Assembly: GCF_000154445.1 (NCBI RefSeq)
Contig: NZ_DS499566.1
DNA length: 64,000 bases
DNA from: Intestinibacter bartlettii
GTDB lineage: Bacteria; Bacillota; Clostridia; Peptostreptococcales; Peptostreptococcaceae
Strand: one strand, 5' to 3'
The translations under genes and the position numbers were made by a program. The notes beneath the pieces are model-generated. The model saw only the letters and a program-made list of their open reading frames with translations, was not told the origin of the DNA and searched no databases. This document shows positions 26,730 to 36,348 of the stretch, in pieces. The stretch's first letter is position 1. The number at the start of each line of letters is the position of its first letter.

Positions 26730-28079
26730 CTAGTTAATAGTATATACTTTAAAATCACTTAAATTACTTGTTTCTAATTTACTTTCTAATGGGTTTACAA
26801 TATGGCTCATTACATATTGTCCATTATTTATATAAACTTCTACTACTCCATAGTCAATATATACTTCTATATAGCAATTATCTTCTAACACTTTAGTTGA
26901 TGATTTTAAAGCTACATTTTCTTGATTACAAACTTTAGCTCTATCACCAGTTATAGTCTTATTTTCAAATGATATTTCATATCCTCCGATATTTATTTTT
27001 GAATTATTTTTTAAAGTAGCTTTTATACATATACTGTTTTTTAAATCTACATGGTCTATATCTACTTCTTTTGTAAATAAAGATGATATATTTGGATGAA
27101 CATTAGTAATAATTTGTCCATCTTTAACTTCTACAACTCTTGGTAAACTCATCATACCTAACCATGTATGATTTTCAAAAGGTTTATTCATTCTTATCCA
27201 ACCAATTTGAACTCGTCTACCTTCTTTATCTATAAATGACTGTGGAGCATAGTAATCTAATCCTAAATCTACTACTCTAAAGTCATCCTTTTTAAATTTT
27301 GTATTACAAGTTTCTTCTTCAAAATCTACAATTCCAAATACTGCATTATTAGTTGGATTTATTCCATCAGTATAATAATTTTCTGGCGAAAGTGTTAATA
27401 CATATTTTCCATCTACAGAAAATATATCAGGGCACTCCCACATATCTCCTAATCCATGTAATTCAAATGAATTTATATATTCCCATTTCTTCGCATCTTT
27501 ACTTTTATAATATAATAACTTTCCTGTATATTTTTCATTATCGTCTTTTTTTACCTTAGTTCCAAGAATTATATAGTAATTATCTTTATATTCCCATACT
27601 TTAGGATCCCTAGTATGTGTGTAATGACCTAAATCTTTATCTTCAATAGCAGGTATTATCAAAGATTTATCATTGAAATTATCAAAATTAAATCCATCTT
27701 TAGATATAATCATAGCTTGTGATGCTTCAAATAAATCATCTTTTGGTAATGTTATATTATCTTCAGGTGTATCTAGATATTTAACAGAAGTATAATATAA
27801 ATATAAATCTCCATTTACCTCTATTGCACTACCTGAAAAGCACCCATTTCTATCATATAATTTTGTTGGAAATAGTGCTATTGGTTCATAAGTCCAATTT
27901 ACCATATCATCACTTATAGCATGTCCCCAGTGCATAGTTCCCCATTGAGGTGCATAAGGAAAATGTTGATAAAACATATGATACTTTCCTTTATAGTATA
28001 TCAATCCATTCGGATCATTAATCCAATTTCTTTTTCCTGTTAGATGTAACTTTGGTTTATTTATTGCTTTATTTTTCAT
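26730..28079 (-). CDS. Intracellular GH32 beta-fructosidase (sucrose or fructo-oligosaccharide hydrolase)
   Basis: A 449-residue glycoside hydrolase family 32 enzyme. The nucleophile Asp is in NWINDPNG (about residues 18-25), the transition-state stabiliser in TRDPK (about residue 159), and the acid/base Glu in MWECPD (about 233). A beta-sandwich follows. There is no signal peptide, so it acts in the cytoplasm. Next to an ABC importer and a fructokinase it most likely hydrolyses unphosphorylated sucrose or short fructans. Sucrose-6-phosphate hydrolases look similar, but no PTS gene is present. Confidence 0.9.
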   Translation of the reverse strand: MKNKAINKPKLHLTGKRNWINDPNGLIYYKGKYHMFYQHFPYAPQWGTMHWGHAISDDMVNWTYEPIALFPTKLYDRNGCFSGSAIEVNGDLYLYYTSVKYLDTPEDNITLPKDDLFEASQAMIISKDGFNFDNFNDKSLIIPAIEDKDLGHYTHTRDPKVWEYKDNYYIILGTKVKKDDNEKYTGKLLYYKSKDAKKWEYINSFELHGLGDMWECPDIFSVDGKYVLTLSPENYYTDGINPTNNAVFGIVDFEEETCNTKFKKDDFRVVDLGLDYYAPQSFIDKEGRRVQIGWIRMNKPFENHTWLGMMSLPRVVEVKDGQIITNVHPNISSLFTKEVDIDHVDLKNSICIKATLKNNSKINIGGYEISFENKTITGDRAKVCNQENVALKSSTKVLEDNCYIEVYIDYGVVEVYINNGQYVMSHIVNPLESKLETSNLSDFKVYTIN

Positions 28080-29200
28080 TATATTGCTGTCTCACTTTCA
28101 TTTAAATAGTTAAGTATACTTTCTTCAGTTTCTATATCGAAAAAGTGTAATCTATTTGAGTCTATTACAAATTCAATTTCTTCTCCTATACTTTTTAAAT
28201 CATATTTAGATGCTCTTGCTATTATTGTTTCCCCTCCTAATGTGAAGTATATATTATTTTCATTTCCCATAACTTCAACATTGCTTACTGTAGCTTTTAA
28301 TATATCATCTTTTCTAAGTTCCATATTTAAAGAATCAAATTTAATATCTTCTCCTCTAATACCTAAAATCATTTTTCCTGATTTTTGTAATCTATCTCTA
28401 ATTCCTTTAGTTATATGTATTTTATTTCCATCATTAAATTCTACTACATCATCTTTTACATTTACTTCTATAAAATTCATCTGTGGAGATCCAATAAATC
28501 CAGCAACAAATTTATTTACAGGTTCATCATAAAGCTTAATTGGTGAACCTATTTGTTGAATAACTCCATCTTTCATTACTACTATCCTATCTGCCATAGT
28601 CATAGCTTCTACTTGATCATGAGTTACATAAATAGTAGTTGCTCCTAATTCTCTATGTAATTTTGTTATTTCATTTCTCATACTTACACGTAATTTTGCA
28701 TCTAAATTTGATAATGGTTCATCCATTAAAAATACTTTTTGATTACGGACTATAGCTCTTCCAAGTGCAACTCTTTGGCGTTGTCCTCCTGATAGATTTT
28801 TAGGTTTTCTCTTTCTATATTCCTCAAGCCCTAAAACATCTATTGCCCAATCTACTTTTTTATTGATTTCTTCTTGTGGAGTTTTTATATTTTTAAGTCC
28901 AAAAGCTATATTTTTTTCTACTGTCATATGAGGATATAAAGCATAATTTTGAAAAACCATAGCTATTCCTCTATCTCTTGGTAATAAGTCATTTACAACT
29001 TTGTTGTCTATTTCTATTTTTCCTTCTGTAACTTCTTCAAATCCCGCTATCATTCTAAGTGTAGTAGATTTACCGCATCCAGATGGACCTACAAATGCTA
29101 TAAATTCTCCTTTTTCTATATCTAAATTAAAATCTGTAACTGATTTTTTATTATTTCCTTTATATTGTTTATTTACATTTTTTAAAGATACAAATCTCAT
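28079..29200 (-). CDS. msmK: Sugar ABC transporter ATP-binding protein (MsmK/UgpC type)
   Basis: A 373-residue ATPase of the carbohydrate CUT1 class. Walker A GPSGCGKST lies near residue 38, signature LSGGQRQRVALGRA near 137, Walker B VFLMDEP, and the switch His in VTHDQ. A C-terminal TOBE-type regulatory region follows from about residue 240. It energises the two permeases encoded just upstream, and overlaps the hydrolase ATG by one base. MsmK-type ATPases can serve several importers. Confidence 0.95.
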   Translation of the reverse strand: MRFVSLKNVNKQYKGNNKKSVTDFNLDIEKGEFIAFVGPSGCGKSTTLRMIAGFEEVTEGKIEIDNKVVNDLLPRDRGIAMVFQNYALYPHMTVEKNIAFGLKNIKTPQEEINKKVDWAIDVLGLEEYRKRKPKNLSGGQRQRVALGRAIVRNQKVFLMDEPLSNLDAKLRVSMRNEITKLHRELGATTIYVTHDQVEAMTMADRIVVMKDGVIQQIGSPIKLYDEPVNKFVAGFIGSPQMNFIEVNVKDDVVEFNDGNKIHITKGIRDRLQKSGKMILGIRGEDIKFDSLNMELRKDDILKATVSNVEVMGNENNIYFTLGGETIIARASKYDLKSIGEEIEFVIDSNRLHFFDIETEESILNYLNESETAI

Positions 29201-29203
29201 ATC

Positions 29204-30055
29204 TTAGCCCTCCTTAGTTCCTGTTGTAGTAACTCCCTCAACAATTTGTTTAGAGAATAATGAATAAATAATTATTACTGGTATTGTTATTAATGAAATT
29301 GTAGCTAATACTTGTCCTGTAGTTGTATTATCGTTAGCTGTTATAGAATTTAACCCTATTTGCACTGTTAATAAATCATTAGATGTAAATATTAAAGATG
29401 GCCATATAAAGTCGTTCCATACATTTAAAAAAGTAAATACACTAACTGTAGCCACAACTGATTTTGACATTGGAAGTACTATTTTTAAAAAATATTTTAA
29501 AGTTCCACAGTGATCCATTTCAGCAGCTTCTCTAAGCTCATCAGGTAGTTGTACAAATACTTGTCTAAATAAGAATATATTAAATGGGTTGACTATCAGT
29601 GGTAAAATATATCCTATTATATTATTTAATAAGCCAGCTTTTGCAATCATCATGTAGTTAATTGTTATTATAGTTTCAGTTGGTACTATCATAAGTAAAG
29701 TTATTACTAATACCCAACCTTCTCTAAATGGGAATTTAATTTTAGCAAGTGCATATCCCGCTAAACCATTTACTAAAACACTTAGCACTATAAGTATAGC
29801 TGCATAAAAAACTGTATTTACCATATACTTCATTAAATCTGAATTCTGAATTATAGTTATATAGTTACTAAAGAAGTTTCTATCTAAAGTAGGTGGTATA
29901 AATGCACCAAATGTATTCATATCTTGTATAATTTGAGCATCTCCTTTAAATGAATTCGCTATCATCCATATTATAGGGAATAAGAATAATAATGAAACTC
30001 CTATCATAATTACACATACAATTATCTCAATAGTTTTACGTTTGTTACTCTTCAT
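29204..30055 (-). CDS. Sugar ABC transporter permease, MalG type
   Basis: A 283-residue membrane subunit with six hydrophobic segments and the EAA loop ELREAAEMDHCGTLKYF, followed by IVLPMSK. The N-terminal helix and the long first loop are typical of CUT1 MalG-like proteins. It pairs with the MalF-like subunit encoded 3 bases upstream. Confidence 0.94.
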   Translation of the reverse strand: MKSNKRKTIEIIVCVIMIGVSLLFLFPIIWMIANSFKGDAQIIQDMNTFGAFIPPTLDRNFFSNYITIIQNSDLMKYMVNTVFYAAILIVLSVLVNGLAGYALAKIKFPFREGWVLVITLLMIVPTETIITINYMMIAKAGLLNNIIGYILPLIVNPFNIFLFRQVFVQLPDELREAAEMDHCGTLKYFLKIVLPMSKSVVATVSVFTFLNVWNDFIWPSLIFTSNDLLTVQIGLNSITANDNTTTGQVLATISLITIPVIIIYSLFSKQIVEGVTTTGTKEG

Positions 30056-30058
30056 ATT

Positions 30059-30943
30059 CTATTCCTCCTTGTCCTTCGTTATTTTATTTTGTATTATTGT
30101 AAGAATTATTACAAATATTGCAAACACTATAGACATAGCAGATGCAGTTCCTATTTCCCAGTTTACTGTACCAGTTTGATATATGTCATATACCAATGTG
30201 TATGTAGAATATGAAGGTCCACCACCTGTCATAACCATAGGTTGGACAACCATTTTAAATGCACCAATTGTTATTGTTATAAATACAAAGATTAAAATCG
30301 GTTTTAACGCTGGTAAGGTTATATATCTAAATTTAGCCCATGCAGATGCATTGTCTATTTCTGCTGCTTCATACAAACTAGGTGATATTGCTTGTAATCC
30401 TCCTAAGAAAATTAGCATTTGATATCCTGCCCCTTGCCATATACTCATAAATGCAATTGAAGGCAATGCTTGTTTTGCACTATATATAAATGGTTGTGGA
30501 TCTATTCCTATCCATCCTAAAAGAGTATTTAAAATACCTTCTGCATTGTATATTTGCATCCATAAAGTAGAAACTACAGCTAATGACATTACTACTGGGA
30601 TAAAAAATGATATTTTAAAATAAGTTTTACAATATGATATTTTATCTATAAACAATGCAAGTCCAAAAGCAAGTCCCATTTGAAGAGGAACTATTATAAT
30701 TACAAATAAAATTGTATTTCCAAAAGCTTGAACAAATAATCTATCTTTAAATAATGCTACATAATTATCTAATCCAACAAAACTTGTCAAACTTGGATTT
30801 AATGCAAAGTAATCCGTAAAACTAAACACAAGTGTTAAAATCATTGGTATGAATAGAAATATTGCCATCAGTACTAATGCTGGTCCAAAAAATGACATAC
30901 CAAGTATAGAGTTTCTTTTTTCTACTGTATTATTTTTAGCCAT
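30059..30943 (-). CDS. Sugar ABC transporter permease, MalF type
   Basis: A 294-residue membrane subunit with six predicted helices and the EAA loop SLYEAAEIDNASAWAKF, followed by ITLPALKP. It is the compact form, lacking the large periplasmic loop of proteobacterial MalF, as expected in a Gram-positive. It forms the channel with the next gene product and lies 5 bases after the binding-protein gene. Confidence 0.94.
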   Translation of the reverse strand: MAKNNTVEKRNSILGMSFFGPALVLMAIFLFIPMILTLVFSFTDYFALNPSLTSFVGLDNYVALFKDRLFVQAFGNTILFVIIIVPLQMGLAFGLALFIDKISYCKTYFKISFFIPVVMSLAVVSTLWMQIYNAEGILNTLLGWIGIDPQPFIYSAKQALPSIAFMSIWQGAGYQMLIFLGGLQAISPSLYEAAEIDNASAWAKFRYITLPALKPILIFVFITITIGAFKMVVQPMVMTGGGPSYSTYTLVYDIYQTGTVNWEIGTASAMSIVFAIFVIILTIIQNKITKDKEE

Positions 30944-30948
30944 TTCAT

Positions 30949-32256
30949 CTATCTATAACGCTTTAATTTTGCGTCTATCCTTTCTACAGAGTATTCAATT
31001 GTATCTTTTTTGTCTTTATTATTTAAAACTATATCTTCTAGTGATCTTTGATATTGCTCGCTCACTTGAGGATAAACTGGTGTTTTAGGTCTTGGGTGAC
31101 CATAAGTTATTAATTGTTCTTTTAAAAATGCATATAACCCATCTTTAAATTGAGGTAATCTATCATATGCTTCATATGTAGAAGGCATATTTCCAGTTAA
31201 TTCGCTTAATATAACACCACTTTCAACGCCACTTAACCATTTAACAGCTTCTGTAGCTGCACTTACATTAGTACAATTAGTACTTACTGCATATGTCCAT
31301 GAACCCGTTGGTGTATATTTTTCTTGGTTCCAATCATTTCCTACAGGATAAGGTGCAATACCTAGATTAAAATCTGGATAACTAGTTTTCATATTATTTA
31401 CCAGCCATGCACCGTCAAATTTAAATGCTGCTCTTTCAAGTTCAAATAAATTCTCTATCTTAGTTTTTGAAAACATTTTATTGTCTAGTAGTTTTTTGAA
31501 ATAATCAACTGTTTCATAAGTCTTTTCTGAATTAAAATATCCATCAACTGTTAAACCATCTTTACTTACGAAATCTCCTCCATTAGACCATATAAAAGGT
31601 GCATAATAGTAAATTGTTGACTCTCCTGAAGGAAATGTCATATCAATAGGATAATCGTTTTCCGGAATGACATTTTTTATTTTTTCACATACTTCATAAA
31701 ATTCATCCCAAGTCCATGGATCATTCATACTAGGAATTTCAACCCCAGCTTTTTCTATTATATCTTTGTTGTAATATAATCCAACGCTTGATTCCATAGC
31801 ACCTAGTGTATAAAGCTTGTTATTAACTGTTCCTTGTTCTATTATAGAATCTAAATATGCAGATTTGTCTTTTTCTGATACACCTTCTAGAGGTTGTATT
31901 ATATTATTTGCTACATATGCTGAAACGTTTGGTCCATCTACTGTTATAATATCAGGTAAATCTCCTGACATAACACCAGCATTAATTTTATCTGAGTAGC
32001 CCCCTCCATTTTCATTACGTGGAATAAACTCTATGTCTAAAAAATATTTTCCGTTATATTTTTTATTAAAAAGATCTACACTTTTTTTATATGCTTCTCC
32101 TTCTGGGGTATTTTCTATTGTATGTATCCACATAGAAATGTACTCCTCATTCTCATCAAAGCCACTAATACTTCCAGTTTCTATTTTCTTTTCACATCCA
32201 ACCAAACTTATTATAAATGTGAAAATTAATAGAATACTCCCAATTTTTTTTGTCAT
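30949..32256 (-). CDS. Sugar-binding lipoprotein of CUT1 ABC importer
   Basis: A 435-residue extracytoplasmic binding protein of family 1. A lipoprotein signal is clear: MTKKIGSILLIFTFIISL followed by the lipobox LVGC (Cys about residue 21). The mature part has the usual family pattern, with WDEFYEVCEKI, FDGAWLVNNM and GIAPYP. It is the first gene of the sugar operon, transcribed from the promoter at 32316-32345. The ligand is probably sucrose or a fructo-oligosaccharide, inferred from the GH32 and fructokinase genes. Confidence 0.93.
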   Translation of the reverse strand: MTKKIGSILLIFTFIISLVGCEKKIETGSISGFDENEEYISMWIHTIENTPEGEAYKKSVDLFNKKYNGKYFLDIEFIPRNENGGGYSDKINAGVMSGDLPDIITVDGPNVSAYVANNIIQPLEGVSEKDKSAYLDSIIEQGTVNNKLYTLGAMESSVGLYYNKDIIEKAGVEIPSMNDPWTWDEFYEVCEKIKNVIPENDYPIDMTFPSGESTIYYYAPFIWSNGGDFVSKDGLTVDGYFNSEKTYETVDYFKKLLDNKMFSKTKIENLFELERAAFKFDGAWLVNNMKTSYPDFNLGIAPYPVGNDWNQEKYTPTGSWTYAVSTNCTNVSAATEAVKWLSGVESGVILSELTGNMPSTYEAYDRLPQFKDGLYAFLKEQLITYGHPRPKTPVYPQVSEQYQRSLEDIVLNNKDKKDTIEYSVERIDAKLKRYR

Positions 32257-32283
32257 TTAAATTAATTCCCCCTTAATTTTGTT

Positions 32284-32310
32284 ATGTAATCGATTACATT
32301 TTTGATTACA
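32284..32310. promoter_or_regulatory. LacI-family operator upstream of sugar operon
   Basis: A perfect 16-bp palindrome ATGTAATCGATTACAT (32284-32299) has the central CG typical of LacI-family sites. A half-site TGATTACA (32303-32310) follows. Both lie just downstream of the leftward promoter, so a bound dimer would block RNA polymerase leaving the start site. The LacI-type regulator is encoded 160 bases away. Confidence 0.88.
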
Positions 32311-32315
32311 TTTTC

Positions 32316-32345
32316 ATAATATCATATTTTTTCCAATTAGGTCAA
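32316..32345 (-). promoter_or_regulatory. Promoter of the sugar-utilisation operon
   Basis: Minus-strand TTGACC (-35, 32345-32340) and TATTAT (-10, 32321-32316) are separated by 18 bases. The predicted start near 32309 falls in the operator half-site, and the first codon of the binding protein is at 32256. Confidence 0.8.
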
Positions 32346-32456
32346 CTATAATTTTTTCTATTTCCAATTGTTTTTTCTTTATTTCCTATAATGTTGATAA
32401 ACACTTATTTATTTGATAAACTTAATATTAATTATTTATTATAAAGAGGTGTTATT

Positions 32457-33479
32457 TTGAAAAAAAATATTACATATAGCGATATAGCTAAGTATACAAA
32501 CTTATCTACTGCTACAATTTCTAGATATTTTAATTCTCCAGAAAACCTTACTAAAGAGACAAGTCTATTAATAGAAAATGCCCTAAAAGAATTGAATTAT
32601 AAAAAAAATAAGGTTGCTAAAATATTCTCTAATGGGAAAACAGAATTTATAGGAATAATTGCACCAAAACTAGAATTACACTTTTATTCATATTTACTAA
32701 ATTCTATATTAAACACTTATTCTAGATATGGTTATAAATTTTTAGTTTTTACTAGTAATGGAAATATCGATGAAGAAAAAGAGTATATAGATGAGTTATT
32801 AGCATATCAAATTGAAGGCTTAATTATGATTAGTTCCTGTATTCCTTCTATACAATTAAAAGATTATAATATACCTATTGTGGGAATCGAAAGGGAATCT
32901 AAGTATATTTCAAGCGTCGATACAAATAACTACTTGGGTGCATCTTTAGCTACAAACACCCTTATTGAAAATAATTGTGATGTGTTAATACATATAAATA
33001 GTCCTATATCAGAGGAAATTCCATCAATCGATAGAATTAAGGCTTTTGAAAATATCTGCTTAGATAAAAATATTGAACATATGGTGTTTTATGAAGTTTT
33101 CAATAACGATATAAGCGATACTACAAGTAAATTATTTAATATTTTTAAAAAAATAGAAGCTAAATATAACGGCAAAAAAATCGGGGTATTTTTAAGTAAT
33201 GATACTTTAGCCAATTATTTTATCAAAATACTTGTAAAAAACAATAAATCTATTCCTGATAATTATGAGGTAATTGGCTTTGATGATTCTCCAGCTGCAA
33301 TAGAGTCATTTATCCCATTAACTTCAATTAAACAAGATGTTAATAAAATTACCCAAAATACTTTATCTATATTAACAGAGGGAATAAAAATAAATCGTAA
33401 AAATAAAAAAGGCTGTCTAAGAGTTAATAAACACGTAGTCATAGACCCTACTATTGTAAAAAGAGAATCAACATTATAA
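32457..33479 (+). CDS. LacI-family regulator of the sugar operon
   Basis: A 340-residue repressor. The N-terminal helix-turn-helix (ITYSDIAKYTNLSTATISRY, residues 4-23) is followed by a hinge and a periplasmic-binding-like effector domain. The C-terminal part ends with GFDDSPAAIESFIPLTSIKQ and DPTIVKRES, as in the family. The start is TTG at 32457 with AAGAGGTG upstream. It is divergent from the sugar operon and probably binds the palindrome in between, released by the sugar or a breakdown product. Confidence 0.93.
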   Translation: MKKNITYSDIAKYTNLSTATISRYFNSPENLTKETSLLIENALKELNYKKNKVAKIFSNGKTEFIGIIAPKLELHFYSYLLNSILNTYSRYGYKFLVFTSNGNIDEEKEYIDELLAYQIEGLIMISSCIPSIQLKDYNIPIVGIERESKYISSVDTNNYLGASLATNTLIENNCDVLIHINSPISEEIPSIDRIKAFENICLDKNIEHMVFYEVFNNDISDTTSKLFNIFKKIEAKYNGKKIGVFLSNDTLANYFIKILVKNNKSIPDNYEVIGFDDSPAAIESFIPLTSIKQDVNKITQNTLSILTEGIKINRKNKKGCLRVNKHVVIDPTIVKRESTL

Positions 33480-33548
33480 TTTTTTATAGTTTATACTTTG
33501 AAAATATAAGTTGTTTTTAGCATATAAATATCATTTTCTATTTAATAT

Positions 33549-33591
33549 AAAAGGGATATAATGCAAATCTTACTTGCTTTATATCCCTTTT
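33549..33591. terminator. Terminator shared by LacI regulator and symporter genes
   Basis: A 12-bp stem AAAAGGGATATA with TATATCCCTTTT, extended by a partial inner stem. It lies between two convergent genes and has A- and T-runs on each side. Confidence 0.85.
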
Positions 33592-33602
33592 GTATCTTTA
33601 AA

Positions 33603-34871
33603 TTAAGCTAATTGTTCTTCTTTTTCTCCATAGAACATATCTTTATCAAAGTCATTTTCACTATTTGCAATTATAAGTGTACAGATATTGTCACCCATTA
33701 CATTTACAGTAGTTCTAAACATGTCTATTATTCTTTCAACACCCATTATAAGCCCTATTCCTTCAAGTGGAAGATTTACAGATGTTAAAACCATAGATAA
33801 CATTATCATTCCGACACCTGGAACACCTGCTGTTCCGATTGATGCTAAAGTCGCTGTTAAAATTATTGTAATCATTTGATTTATACTTAAGTCAATTCCG
33901 TATATTTGAGCTATAAATAATGCTGCAACACCTTGCATTATAGCAGTTCCGTCCATATTTATAGTTGCTCCCATTGGTATAGTAAATGATCTAGTAGTTT
34001 TTCCTACCCCTAATTCTTCAAGTATTTCCATACTTGCTGGTACTGATGCATTACTTGATGCTGTTGAGAATGTTATAGCTGCTACTGATGTAAATTTCTT
34101 TAAAAATGGCATTATTTTTTCTTTTGTAAATAATTTAAACATTCCTCCATATACACAAGTTATATGTATTCCCATACCTAATAAAACTACTGCTACATAT
34201 TTAATAAGTACAAGGATTGCATCTTGTCCTACTGATGAGAATGTATCACAAACTAAAGCAAATACACCGTATGGAGCAAATAACATTATTATTCCTACCA
34301 TTTTCATGCATATTTCGTTTAAACTTTCAAATATCACTCTAACAGGTTCAGCTTTTTTTCCAACAATACTCATTGCTATCCCTGTAATCATTGCAAAGAA
34401 TATTATCTGTAACATTTCTCCATCTGCAAATGCTTTTATTGGATTCGATGGAACTATCCCTAATATTATATCTACTAGTGATTTAGATTCACCAATTGAT
34501 ACTTCGCCACTTACCATATGGCTCATATCAAGCCCTGCGCCTGGTTTTAATACACTCCCTAAAAATAAAGCTATTATTATTGCTACTGCTGTTGTAGATA
34601 AGTAAAATGCCATTGTCTTTGTACCTATTCTACCTAATTTTTTTATATCTCCCATAGATGATGTCCCACATACTAATGATACAAATACAAGTGGCACAAC
34701 CATCATTTTAATGGCTGTTGTAAATCCTGTTCCGAATATTTTTAATATTCCACCTATAATTATAGTATCTTTTATATAACTATCTGGTATAGATTTTAAT
34801 ATAAGTCCACATATAAATCCTAAAAATAAACCTATTAAAATTTTTGTTGTCAAACTAATTTTTTTCTTCAT
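33603..34871 (-). CDS. gltP: Dicarboxylate/amino acid:cation symporter (DAACS family)
   Basis: A 422-residue sodium- or proton-coupled importer for glutamate, aspartate or dicarboxylates. It has eight membrane helices in the usual pattern, the serine-rich re-entrant loop SSNASVPASMEI (about residue 270), and the substrate/cation motif GATINMDGTA (about residues 297-306) followed by a second re-entrant loop with GTAGVPG. It stands alone. Substrate choice among family members is not readable by eye. Confidence 0.93.
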   Translation of the reverse strand: MKKKISLTTKILIGLFLGFICGLILKSIPDSYIKDTIIIGGILKIFGTGFTTAIKMMVVPLVFVSLVCGTSSMGDIKKLGRIGTKTMAFYLSTTAVAIIIALFLGSVLKPGAGLDMSHMVSGEVSIGESKSLVDIILGIVPSNPIKAFADGEMLQIIFFAMITGIAMSIVGKKAEPVRVIFESLNEICMKMVGIIMLFAPYGVFALVCDTFSSVGQDAILVLIKYVAVVLLGMGIHITCVYGGMFKLFTKEKIMPFLKKFTSVAAITFSTASSNASVPASMEILEELGVGKTTRSFTIPMGATINMDGTAIMQGVAALFIAQIYGIDLSINQMITIILTATLASIGTAGVPGVGMIMLSMVLTSVNLPLEGIGLIMGVERIIDMFRTTVNVMGDNICTLIIANSENDFDKDMFYGEKEEQLA

Positions 34872-35233
34872 CTAATACTGTCTCCCTTTGCATATAAATA
34901 TTTTTTGTTATTTTTTATCACTTCTTAATTATACAATATAAAAAATATTTTTGCATTATTTTTTTAAGCGCAGACATATTTCTTAATGCTTTTTCTTTGT
35001 TTTTTAAAGTTTTAATGGTTTTTTATTTATTTTATTAACATTAATTTATTTTTAGTTATATTTTATAAAGATAAACTGCTTAAATTTGTTAATTCGATAT
35101 ATTTTCCAGAATATTTAAATAAATACAATTTGCTATGTGATATAAAAAAATACATTCTCAACTATAAAGTATTTTCCATAGTATTAGAGAATGTATTTCA
35201 AAATCAATTTAAATATTTTTATAATTCAAATTG
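34872..35233. other. Non-coding gap with terminator for the isocitrate dehydrogenase-like gene
   Basis: There is no credible gene in this AT-rich stretch. At 35148-35198 a 12-bp stem AAATACATTCTC with GAGAATGTATTT can end the leftward transcript of the dehydrogenase. The rest (34872-35147) is the promoter region of the leftward symporter gene, without a convincing -35/-10 pair. Confidence 0.7.
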
Positions 35234-36229
35234 CTATATATATTTTAATATTTCATTTGTAAATTCATCAGTTGTAGCATTTCCACCTAAATCTCCAGTT
35301 AAATTTTCTCCTTTTTCGAAAACTTTTACTAAAGCATTTTCTATTTTAGCCGCTGCTTCTTGTTCTCCTAAATATCTAAGCATCATTACAGATGATTGAA
35401 TTATTGCTGTTGGATTAGCTATATTTTTTCCAGCTATATCTGGTGCACTACCATGGACTGCTTCAAATACTGCATAATCCTTTCCTATATTAGCTCCTGG
35501 TATCATTCCAAGACCACCAACAAGACCTGAGCATAAATCAGATACTATATCGCCGTATAAGTTAGGCATAACCATAACATCGTATTTTTCTGGATTTATA
35601 ACTAAATTCATACAAGCAGCATCTACTATTAAATCATCACTTTTTATATCTGGATATTTAGATGCTATATCTCTAAATGTATTTAAGAATAGTCCATCGC
35701 TAAGTTTCATTATATTAGCTTTATGCACTCCTGTTACTTTTTTTCTATTATTATCTTTTGCATAGTTAAATGCAAATTCACATATTCTTTCGCAAGCTGG
35801 TTTAGTTATTATTTTTATTGTCTCTGCACCGTAATCGCCTATTTTGTGTTCTATTCCTGAATATAATCCTTCTGTATTTTCTCTCACTATAACTAAGTCG
35901 ATATCTTCATATCTAGATTTAATACCTTTAAAACTCTTTACTGGTCTTAAATTTACATATAAATCTAAAGTTTGTCTCAGTGTTACATTTACACTTTTAA
36001 ATCCTTTCCCTACTGGTGTAGTTACAGGTCCTTTTATAGCTATTTTATTTCTTTTTATTGCATCTATTACATGTTCTGGAAGTGGTGTACCATATTCGTC
36101 TATGACGCCTGCTCCTGCATCTACTTTTTCCCATTCTATATCTACGCCTGTTGATTCTACAACTTTCACCATAGCAGCTGCAACTTCTGGTCCTATTCCA
36201 TCTCCTGGTATTAGTGTTACTTTATACAT
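35234..36229 (-). CDS. Isocitrate/3-isopropylmalate dehydrogenase family protein
   Basis: NAD(P)-dependent beta-decarboxylating dehydrogenase, 331 residues from the ATG at 36229. That start is chosen because GGGGGAC lies 6 bases upstream and MYKVTLIPGDGIGPEV is the family N-terminus. Substrate residues R in LRQTLDLYVNLRPVK and the NLYGDIVSDL metal segment are present, as are VHGSAPDIAGK and NPTA. The upstream neighbour is a homocitrate or Re-citrate synthase, so isocitrate or homoisocitrate is a better guess than isopropylmalate. No leu gene adjoins it. Confidence 0.88.
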   Translation of the reverse strand: MYKVTLIPGDGIGPEVAAAMVKVVESTGVDIEWEKVDAGAGVIDEYGTPLPEHVIDAIKRNKIAIKGPVTTPVGKGFKSVNVTLRQTLDLYVNLRPVKSFKGIKSRYEDIDLVIVRENTEGLYSGIEHKIGDYGAETIKIITKPACERICEFAFNYAKDNNRKKVTGVHKANIMKLSDGLFLNTFRDIASKYPDIKSDDLIVDAACMNLVINPEKYDVMVMPNLYGDIVSDLCSGLVGGLGMIPGANIGKDYAVFEAVHGSAPDIAGKNIANPTAIIQSSVMMLRYLGEQEAAAKIENALVKVFEKGENLTGDLGGNATTDEFTNEILKYI

Positions 36230-36348
36230 TTTTTGTCCCCCTATTAAATTACAGTATCTAATTTCAACCAAAAACTATCGCCTTTAGTTATATTTATTTT
36301 CATAAAACTTCTCATAAATTTAAGATTTTAATTTTAACAAACCTAAAA

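Noticed and set aside
35844..36287. Plus-strand frame of 147 codons opposite the dehydrogenase
   Set aside because: Antisense shadow of a well-matched enzyme gene.
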